This document shows, in pieces, positions 58,160 through 64,000 of a stretch of 64,000 bases of DNA (positions are counted from its first letter, which is position 1; each line of letters opens with the position of its first letter). The notes beneath the pieces are model-generated. The model ran no database searches. It saw only the letters and a program-made list of their open reading frames with translations, and had not been told where the DNA came from. The position numbers and the translations under genes are program-made. Origin of the DNA: CAYFYS01 sp965202905 (GTDB taxonomy: Bacteria; Pseudomonadota; Alphaproteobacteria; MPNO01). The stretch spans positions 2,356,001-2,420,000 of the forward strand of contig OZ241868.1 of the NCBI GenBank assembly GCA_965202905.1. Reading direction: 5' to 3'.

Positions 58160-59488
58160 ATGATGACCTGGTCAAACAGCGAGATCGCGGCTCTGGTCGA
58201 GCCCGATCGGGTCCACCGCAAGGCCTATGTGGATCCGGAGATCTTCGCGCTCGAGATGGAGCGCATCTTCGAGCGCCTTTGGATCTATATCGGCCATGAG
58301 AGCCAAGTGAAGCAGCCGGGCGACTACTATCTGGCGCAGGTCGGGCGCCAGCCGATGATCATGGTGCGCGACGACAACGGCGAGATCCATGTCCTCTACA
58401 ACCGTTGTCCGCACCGTGGCGCGCAGCTCTGCACCGCGCGCCGCGGCAACGCCGGCAAGCTGTTCCAGTGCTCCTATCACGCCTGGACGTTCAACCTCGA
58501 CGGCGGGATGGACGCCGTGCCCGCGGCCGCCGGCTACGACGGCACCCGTTTCGACAAGAACGACCCCGCCTTCCACATGCGCAAGGCACCGCGGGCGGAG
58601 AATTACCGCGGCTTCTGGTTCGCCTCGGTCAACGAGGACGCGCCGGATCTCCAGACTCATCTGGGCGGCGCGAAAGAGGCCTTCGACCAGCTCATCGACC
58701 GGGCGCCGGGCGGCGAGACCGAGGTCGTCGGCGATTGCTTCCGAATGATCCAGCAATCCAACTGGAAGATCTTTCTGGAGAACCAGATCGACGTCTCCCA
58801 TCCGGGCGTCACCCACGAGTCGGCCGGCGCCGCCGCCCGCGCGGTAGAGAACGACATCAAGAAGTCGGGCGAGACCCCGCCGATGGGCTACGGCTTCATC
58901 TCGGACTTCGCCAGGTTCGGCTATGAGGGCTGGGACAAGTTCGGCACCACCGGCCACCCGCAGGGCCACTGCACGCTTGAAGGCTATATGGGCCTGCGCC
59001 CGGACGACCCGGACACCCAAGAATACGTCCGGCGGATGTACGCGGCCTATGGCGAGGAGCGCGCCGAGGAGATCCTGGGCGTCAACCTGCATCATGTGTT
59101 GATCTACCCGTGCAACTCCGTCCAGCCGCCGCTGCAGCAACTCCGCACGATCCGGCCGATCGGCCCCGACAGGACGCTGAGCGAGATCTGGCAGTTCCGG
59201 CTGAAAGGCGCCCCCGAGGCGATCTACGACCGCTCGCTCGCCTATTACTACTTGGTGAATTCGCCCTCGACGATGATCAATGCCGACGACCTGTTCAACT
59301 GGTGGAAATGCCAGCACGGGCTCGAGAGCAGCGGCGGCGAATGGGTCAGCCTGCACCGCAACGCCGGCCAGGATTTCATGGAGGACGGAATCATGAGGTC
59401 GGCGCCGGCCTCGATGAGCGAGCTGCCGCTGCGCTCGATGGCCGAGGCCTGGAAGGGCTATATGACCGCCAACGGCAAGGAGGGCTGA
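58160..59488 (+). CDS. Rieske 2Fe-2S aromatic-ring-hydroxylating dioxygenase, alpha subunit
   Basis: A 442-residue oxygenase alpha subunit. Cluster ligands are C-x-H in NRCPHRGAQLC and C-x2-H in FQCSYHAWTF; the iron site is ENQIDVSHPGVTHESAG (D-x2-H-x4-H). It shares the phrase IYIGHESQ with the alpha subunit at 14114 (VYLGHESQ), so the two systems are paralogous. Two adjacent ATGs (58160 and 58163) follow GGGAGG; either could be used. The beta subunit follows 5 bp after the stop. Ferredoxin and reductase are not nearby. Confidence 0.93.
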   Translation: MMTWSNSEIAALVEPDRVHRKAYVDPEIFALEMERIFERLWIYIGHESQVKQPGDYYLAQVGRQPMIMVRDDNGEIHVLYNRCPHRGAQLCTARRGNAGKLFQCSYHAWTFNLDGGMDAVPAAAGYDGTRFDKNDPAFHMRKAPRAENYRGFWFASVNEDAPDLQTHLGGAKEAFDQLIDRAPGGETEVVGDCFRMIQQSNWKIFLENQIDVSHPGVTHESAGAAARAVENDIKKSGETPPMGYGFISDFARFGYEGWDKFGTTGHPQGHCTLEGYMGLRPDDPDTQEYVRRMYAAYGEERAEEILGVNLHHVLIYPCNSVQPPLQQLRTIRPIGPDRTLSEIWQFRLKGAPEAIYDRSLAYYYLVNSPSTMINADDLFNWWKCQHGLESSGGEWVSLHRNAGQDFMEDGIMRSAPASMSELPLRSMAEAWKGYMTANGKEG

Positions 59489-59493
59489 GCGCG

Positions 59494-60033
59494 ATGGGCG
59501 AAGCCGCGGTCAAGCTGGCGGCCGGCGATCCGTTCGCCGTCGCCGACGTCAGCGTCGAGACCCAGCTTGCGGTCGAGCGCTTTCTCTACCGCCAGGCCGA
59601 GATCCTCGACGAGAAGCGGTGGGACGACTGGCTCGCGCTGTTCACCGAGGACGGCCACTACTGGATGCCGGCCGAGGAGGACCAGCAGGACGGCGAGGGG
59701 GTTCCCAACATTTTCTGGGAAAACCTCGCCACGATGAAGATCCGCATCGGGCGGAACAGCCATCCCCGCGCACACAGCCAGGCGCCGCAGAACCGGCTGT
59801 GCCATGTCGTCTCCAACGTGATCATCGAATCCGAAGACGCCAACGGCGACGTGGTGGTCCGCTCGCGCTTCCATTGCGCGGAGTACCTGCGCTACGATGT
59901 GCGCAGCTTCACCGGCAAGTACCGGCACTATCTCAGGAAAACGACCGCCGACGGCTACCGGATCGCGCTGCAGCGCGTAGACCTCGTCAACCGTGAGGGG
60001 CCGTACGAGTACGTCCTGCAGTGGTGGGTCTAG
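59494..60033 (+). CDS. Aromatic-ring-hydroxylating dioxygenase, beta subunit
   Basis: A 179-residue NTF2-fold beta subunit. Landmarks are AEILDEKRWDDWLALFTEDGHYWMPA, the conserved RLCHVVSNVIIE strand, RSRFHCAEYLRYD and the C-terminal IALQRVDLVNREGPYEYVLQWWV. The ATG is preceded by AAGGAGGG from the end of the alpha gene. It completes the second two-subunit Rieske oxygenase of the window. The glutaminyl-tRNA synthetase gene follows after 26 bp. Confidence 0.9.
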   Translation: MGEAAVKLAAGDPFAVADVSVETQLAVERFLYRQAEILDEKRWDDWLALFTEDGHYWMPAEEDQQDGEGVPNIFWENLATMKIRIGRNSHPRAHSQAPQNRLCHVVSNVIIESEDANGDVVVRSRFHCAEYLRYDVRSFTGKYRHYLRKTTADGYRIALQRVDLVNREGPYEYVLQWWV

Positions 60034-60059
60034 CCCCGAGCGGCCGGGGCTGACCCTCG

Positions 60060-61748
60060 ATGGCCCGCGCCGCGCCCGCGGCCATTGGCGCTCCGGCCGA
60101 TTTCATCCGCGACATCGTCGCGGACGACCTCTCCGCCGGTCGTATCGGGACCGTGGTGACCCGGTTTCCGCCCGAGCCCAACGGCTATCTCCATATCGGC
60201 CACGCCAAGTCGATGATGCTCAATTTCGGGGTGGCCGCCGGGGCGGGCGGGCGCTGCCACCTGCGCTTCGACGACACCAACCCGGTGCGCGAGGAGACCG
60301 CCTTCATCGAGGCGATCAAGGAGGACGTGCGCTGGCTCGGCTGCGACTGGGGGGACCATCTGTACTTCGCCTCGGACCATTTCGAGCGGCTCTACGGCTG
60401 GGCCGAGCGCCTGGTGCGCGACGGCAAGGCCTATGTCGACGACCAGAGCGCCGAGAAGATCCGACAGACCCGCGGCACGCTGACCGAGCCCGGCAGCGAG
60501 AGCCCGTGGCGCGGCCGGTCGATGGAGGAGAATCTCGACCTGTTGCGCCGTATGCGGGCGGGCGCGTTCCCCGACGGCGCGCGGGTGCTCCGCGCCAGGA
60601 TCGACATGGCCTCGGGCAACATCAATCTGCGCGACCCGGTGCTCTACCGCATCCTGCATACCGTCCATCCGCGCACCGGCGATGAATGGTGTCTGTATCC
60701 GACCTACGACTTCGCGCACGGCCAGTCCGATGCGATCGAGGGCGTGACGCATTCGCTGTGCACGCTGGAGTTCGCCGACCACCGCCCGCTCTACGACTGG
60801 CTGATCGACAATCTGCCGGCGCCTTCGCGGCCCAGGCAGTACGAGTTCGCCCGGCTCAACCTCGCCTATACCGTGCTGTCCAAGCGCCGGCTGATCCGGC
60901 TGGTCGAAGACGGTCATGTCGCCGGCTGGGACGACCCGCGCATGCCGACCCTGGCCGGGTTGCGCCGCCGCGGCGTCCCGCCCGAGGCGATCGCCGAATT
61001 CACCCGGCGCATCGGCGTTGCCAAGGCCGACAGCCTGGTCGACATGGCGCTGTTCGAGCACTGCATGCGCGAGACCATGAACCCGACCGCCGAGCGCCGG
61101 ATGGCCGTCCTGCGGCCGCTCAAGGTCGTGATCGAGAACTACCCTGAAGGCCGGACCGAGATGGTGGAGGCCCTCAACAACCCCAACGATCCGGCCGCCG
61201 GCACGAGGCGGATCCCGTTCTCCCGCGAGATCTTCGTCGAGCGCGAAGATTTTCTCGAGGACGCGCCGGGAAAGTTCTTTCGCCTGTCGCCCGGACGCGA
61301 GGTGCGGCTGCGCTACGCCTATTTCGTCACCTGCATCGGGGCGGTCAAGGACGCATCGGGCGCCGTCGCCGAGCTGCGCTGCGCCTACGATCCCGCGACC
61401 CGCGGCGGCGATGCGCCCGACGGTCGCAAGGTCCGCGGCGCCATTCACTGGGTCTCGGCGGCCGAGTCGGTCCCGGCCGAGATCCGCCTCTACGACCATC
61501 TGTTCACCGTCCCCGAGCCCGGCGCGGAGGGCGATTTTCTGGACGATCTCAATCCGGACTCGCTGACGGTCCTCGACCGCGCCCGGTTGGAGCCGGACCT
61601 GGCCCGGGCGGCGCCGGCGGGACCGGTCCAGTTCGAGCGCCAGGGCTATTTCGCGCCCGATCCCGATTCACGCCGCGGGGCGCCGGTCTTCAACCGTATC
61701 GTGGGCCTGCGCGATTCCTGGGCCCGAATCCAGGCGAAAGTCGCGTGA
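60060..61748 (+). CDS. glnS: Glutamine--tRNA ligase
   Basis: A 562-residue class I aminoacyl-tRNA synthetase. TRFPPEPNGYLHIGHAKSMMLNFG contains the HIGH motif in the form diagnostic of GlnRS, and VLSKRRL is the KMSKS equivalent. Further landmarks are CHLRFDDTNPVREE and YPTYDFAHGQSDAIEGVTHSLCTLEF. It charges tRNA-Gln with Gln. Many alphaproteobacteria lack GlnRS and use GatCAB transamidation, so its presence is informative for taxonomy. It is embedded between a Rieske operon and an SDR gene, on the same strand with short gaps; the SDR start overlaps its stop (TGATG). Confidence 0.95.
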   Translation: MARAAPAAIGAPADFIRDIVADDLSAGRIGTVVTRFPPEPNGYLHIGHAKSMMLNFGVAAGAGGRCHLRFDDTNPVREETAFIEAIKEDVRWLGCDWGDHLYFASDHFERLYGWAERLVRDGKAYVDDQSAEKIRQTRGTLTEPGSESPWRGRSMEENLDLLRRMRAGAFPDGARVLRARIDMASGNINLRDPVLYRILHTVHPRTGDEWCLYPTYDFAHGQSDAIEGVTHSLCTLEFADHRPLYDWLIDNLPAPSRPRQYEFARLNLAYTVLSKRRLIRLVEDGHVAGWDDPRMPTLAGLRRRGVPPEAIAEFTRRIGVAKADSLVDMALFEHCMRETMNPTAERRMAVLRPLKVVIENYPEGRTEMVEALNNPNDPAAGTRRIPFSREIFVEREDFLEDAPGKFFRLSPGREVRLRYAYFVTCIGAVKDASGAVAELRCAYDPATRGGDAPDGRKVRGAIHWVSAAESVPAEIRLYDHLFTVPEPGAEGDFLDDLNPDSLTVLDRARLEPDLARAAPAGPVQFERQGYFAPDPDSRRGAPVFNRIVGLRDSWARIQAKVA

Positions 61749-62518
61749 TGCCCAAGACCCCCGATTACTTCCGCGACAAGACCATCCTGATTACCGGCGC
61801 CGCCTCGGGCATCGGGCGCGCGACCGCCGGGATCTTTGCCCGCGAGGGCGCGCGGGTCATTGCCGCCGATATTGACGGGCCCGGCGCGGAAAGCTGCGCG
61901 GACGCGGTCCGCCAGGCCGGCGGCGAAGCGATAGCGGTCACCGCCGACGTGACCGACCGGGCCGCGGTCGATGCGGCGGTGGAAGCCGGGATCGCCGCCT
62001 TTCAGCGGATCGATTTCCTGTTCAACAGCGCCGGGGCGGCCGGCCGGCGCGCGCCGTTCCTGGAGATCGACGCCGATCTCTGGCGCCACGCGTTCGCGCT
62101 CAACGTCGATGGCGCGTTCAACGCGATCCAGGCGGCGTTGCCGCACATGCTGGCGGCCGGCGCAGGCGTGATCGTCAACATGGCATCCATGGCCCACCGC
62201 CGCGGTGGGCCGGGCCATTCGGTCCATTACGCCGCCGCCAAGGGCGCGGTCGTCACGCTCACCATGGGCGTCGCGCGCGAATTCGCCGACAAGGGCGTCC
62301 GCTGCCTCTCGATCTCGCCCGGTCCGGTCGACACCCCCTTCCAGGCCGCCGCGGCGACCTCGGCCGAACTCGCCCGGCGCATGCTCGAAGACGTCCCGAT
62401 GAAGCGCTTCGGCGCCCCCGAAGAGATCGGCGAACTCGTCCTGTTCCTCTGCTCGGACGCCTGCGGCTTCATGACCGCGGACACCATCTATGTCAGCGGC
62501 GGCGGCGGCTGGCGCTGA
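61748..62518 (+). CDS. SDR-family oxidoreductase
   Basis: A 256-residue classical short-chain dehydrogenase. Motifs are TGAASGIGRA, NSAGAAG (in place of NNAG), MASMAHRRGG with the catalytic Ser, and YAAAKGAVV as YxxxK. The C-terminus ADTIYVSGGGGWR replaces the usual V-DGG. The ATG overlaps the glnS stop by one base, so the two genes are translationally coupled although functionally unrelated. The substrate is unknown. Confidence 0.9.
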   Translation: MPKTPDYFRDKTILITGAASGIGRATAGIFAREGARVIAADIDGPGAESCADAVRQAGGEAIAVTADVTDRAAVDAAVEAGIAAFQRIDFLFNSAGAAGRRAPFLEIDADLWRHAFALNVDGAFNAIQAALPHMLAAGAGVIVNMASMAHRRGGPGHSVHYAAAKGAVVTLTMGVAREFADKGVRCLSISPGPVDTPFQAAAATSAELARRMLEDVPMKRFGAPEEIGELVLFLCSDACGFMTADTIYVSGGGGWR

Positions 62519-62559
62519 CGGCGCATGCGTCCGCGCGGCGGGCGACTGCGGCGGGCGGC

Positions 62560-63726
62560 TCAGCCCGGGTCGGCGAAGCCCAGCAGATCTTCGATGACCG
62601 CAAGCTGAATGCGGGCGCAGGGGGCGAGGTCGGCCAGCGGCGCGGATTCGTTGGCGGCGTGTCCGTCATGGGCGCTGCCGGGTCCGAAGGTGAGAATCTC
62701 GATGCCGTCATCGGCGAAGTGGCGACCGTCGCTGGCGCCGACCGCGACTATGTCGCGTGGCGGCGCGCCGGTGACGGCCTCGATCGCGCGGCGGAAGGCC
62801 GCGATCGCCGGTCCGTCGGAGGCGGAAGCGAAGCCGTTGGTGCCGGTGATGAATTCCAGGTCGTAGCTGTCGAGCGGCTCGCCTGCGGTTTCCAGCAGCG
62901 CCGTGAGCTCGGCGAAGGCGGTCTCCACCGTCTCGCCGGGCAGCACCCGCCGGTCGATCTCGATGACGCAATCGTCGGGCACGGTGTTGATGTTGTGCCC
63001 GCCGCGGATGGCGCCGATGCTGACGGTCGATTGCAGCGCGCCCCGGCGGCGGACCGAGAGCCGCGGCCCCAGCTCACGCTCGAGCGTGGCGATCAGGCGC
63101 ATCGTTCTGAGGATCGCGTTGTCGCCGGCCGCGGGATCGCCGGCGTGCGCGGCCTTGCCGCGGGCGGTAAGCCGCGACCAGAACACGCCGCGCTCCTCGG
63201 CGCAGATCTGAACCCGGGTCTGGGCGCCGAGCACCAGGATGTCGGGCCTGACCGCGCCGGTTTCGCGCAGGTAGGCGAGCCCGTCCGGACCCAGCCGTTC
63301 CTCGTCGCCGACGAAGGTAAACACGACCTCGCCCGCGGCGGGCCCGCTGGCTGCGGCGACGCGCCCGGCAAGCCAGAGCTGGACCGCCATCGAGGCCTTG
63401 CAGTTGCCCGCGCCCAGCCCGTATACGCGCCCCTCGGCCACGGTCGCGACCATTGGATCGGTCCGCCACGCGCCGCGGTCGCCGACGCCCACGGTATCGG
63501 CATGGGCGTTGAAGACGACCGAGGGCGTCCCGGCGCCGATCCGGCCCACCACGTTCTCGACCCCCTCGGCGCGCGACGCGGTTTCGACCGCGTAGCCCGC
63601 CTTGGCAAGGCGGTCGCCGGCATAGGCGCAGATCGCCCTTGTGTCGCCCGGCGGATAGGCCGAGGGGATGGCGATCAGGTCGGTGAGGATCGACAGAATC
63701 TCCCGGGTGATCGCCTCATCGTCCAT
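62560..63726 (-). CDS. M20-family metallopeptidase/deacylase
   Basis: A 388-residue M20 enzyme (ArgE/DapE/carboxypeptidase G2 group). The zinc motif is VVFNAHADTVGVGDR, the bridging Asp is in YGLGAGNCKASMA (where DMKG is usual, here NCKA), the catalytic Glu pair is TFVGDEERLGPDG, and the last ligand is GPGSAHDGHAANE. The lid domain with HNINTVPDDC lies in the middle. The NCKA substitution removes the expected bridging Asp, so metal binding may be altered. It hydrolyses amide or carbamate bonds of small molecules. It is divergent from the plus-strand small ORF and selA-like gene. Confidence 0.85.
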   Translation of the reverse strand: MDDEAITREILSILTDLIAIPSAYPPGDTRAICAYAGDRLAKAGYAVETASRAEGVENVVGRIGAGTPSVVFNAHADTVGVGDRGAWRTDPMVATVAEGRVYGLGAGNCKASMAVQLWLAGRVAAASGPAAGEVVFTFVGDEERLGPDGLAYLRETGAVRPDILVLGAQTRVQICAEERGVFWSRLTARGKAAHAGDPAAGDNAILRTMRLIATLERELGPRLSVRRRGALQSTVSIGAIRGGHNINTVPDDCVIEIDRRVLPGETVETAFAELTALLETAGEPLDSYDLEFITGTNGFASASDGPAIAAFRRAIEAVTGAPPRDIVAVGASDGRHFADDGIEILTFGPGSAHDGHAANESAPLADLAPCARIQLAVIEDLLGFADPG

Positions 63727-63796
63727 CGCCTGCCCCTTTCGCGCGCCGCGCGCCGCTTGCTATGCTCGCCCGCCCTTCATCACGACGGACCCAGAC

Positions 63797-63910
63797 ATGC
63801 CCGAACAGCAGCCCGACAGCAAGCGCCGGGACCGGGCGGTCATCCGCGGCGGCGCGGTGAGGGACTTCGACGAGGCCGGCGCGCTTCCGGCCGAAAATCC
63901 GCCGTGGTAA
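63797..63910 (+). CDS. Small hypothetical protein upstream of the selA-like gene
   Basis: A 37-residue ORF, MPEQQPDSKRRDRAVIRGG continuing to GALPAENPPW. It is hydrophilic and charged with no recognised domain. The ribosome-binding site is weak. It ends 10 bp before the ATG of the selA-like gene, so it could be a short leader peptide or a small accessory protein of that operon, or merely a chance ORF. Confidence 0.4.
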   Translation: MPEQQPDSKRRDRAVIRGGAVRDFDEAGALPAENPPW

Positions 63911-63920
63911 CGTCCGGGCC

Positions 63921-64000
63921 ATGTCGAACGACAAGATGAACGCGCGGGCCGCGATCCCCTCGGTCGATCGGCTGCTCGGCGCGCCGGCGCTGGCCGAGGC
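63921..64000 (+). CDS. selA: L-seryl-tRNA(Sec) selenium transferase, N-terminal fragment (probable)
   Basis: Only the first 26 codons are in the window. They read MSNDKMNARAAIPSVDRLLGAPALAEA, and the phrase IPSVDRLL with the following short helix is the N-terminal signature of SelA as I know it (LPSVDxLLxxP). SelA converts Ser-tRNA(Sec) to Sec-tRNA(Sec) using selenophosphate. The rest of the gene, and any selB next to it, are beyond the right edge. The call matters because a UGA-containing DsbA-like gene lies at 19947-20570. Identification from so short a piece is uncertain. Confidence 0.7.
   Translation, partial: MSNDKMNARAAIPSVDRLLGAPALAE

Overview
The window is a GC-rich stretch of bacterial chromosome. 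The gene families, the long overlapping antisense reading frames and a Cas9/tracrRNA/repeat set closely resembling that of Parvibaculum lavamentivorans (from memory) point to an uncultured alphaproteobacterium, perhaps a marine or host-associated lineage; that placement is inference. I see no rRNA, tRNA, phage structural gene, transposase, integrase or recognisable transcription factor in the 64 kb.

Layout. 1-15,500: a catabolic block with two xanthine-dehydrogenase-family large subunits, two UbiD-type decarboxylases, two MFS transporters, a cupin, an acyl-CoA/aryl-CoA ligase, a VOC protein, an orphan ABC permease, a beta-hydroxyacid dehydrogenase and a two-subunit Rieske oxygenase. 15,588-17,413: an AAA ATPase followed after 5 bp by a PIN-like nuclease, a candidate two-gene defence or toxin pair. 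17,614-24,649: a glutamine-synthetase-like ligase, an SDR, a DsbA/FrnE-like protein whose first redox cysteine codon is UGA (probable selenoprotein), an alpha/beta hydrolase, YciI, a GhrA-like dehydrogenase and gamma-glutamyltransferase (ggt). 24,650-32,254: a defence cassette at the 3' end of ggt. It holds a type III restriction-modification operon (mod and res) with a TIR-domain gene and a tiny nucleotidyltransferase-like ORF overlapped between them. Repeats of the ggt 3' end flank it, and a 504-bp duplication carries a dead copy of the mod 5' end. 32,285-42,167: aromatic-ring catabolism (VOC proteins, extradiol-dioxygenase-like proteins, an HsaA/HpaH-type flavin monooxygenase, a VanA-type Rieske oxygenase), a cold-shock protein, a TPP enzyme, an aldo/keto reductase, RidA and a hypothetical gene.

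42,235-50,485: a complete type II-C CRISPR-Cas locus: tracrRNA (minus strand), cas9, cas1, a 13-G tract, cas2, and an array of 55 apparently identical 36-bp repeats with 54 spacers. Every repeat contains a promoter-like element built like the tracrRNA promoter. The crRNA-proximal end of the array has no leader, so crRNAs are probably transcribed from within the repeats. 50,501-63,726: an LVIVD beta-propeller protein, a CobW-type GTPase, a polysaccharide deacetylase with an SD-sequestering hairpin, two tandem gamma-resorcylate-decarboxylase-like genes, a dihydroorotase/allantoinase-like hydrolase, SDRs, a second two-subunit Rieske oxygenase, glutaminyl-tRNA synthetase and an M20 peptidase. The window ends in the first 26 codons of what looks like selA (selenocysteine synthase), which independently supports the UGA-as-selenocysteine reading at 20,526.

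Themes: modular oxidative and decarboxylating degradation of aromatic or related organic acids; three separate anti-mobile-element modules (Cas9, type III R-M with TIR, ATPase-PIN); selenocysteine use; and an unusual abundance of 11-18 bp tandem duplications, many spanning start or stop codons.
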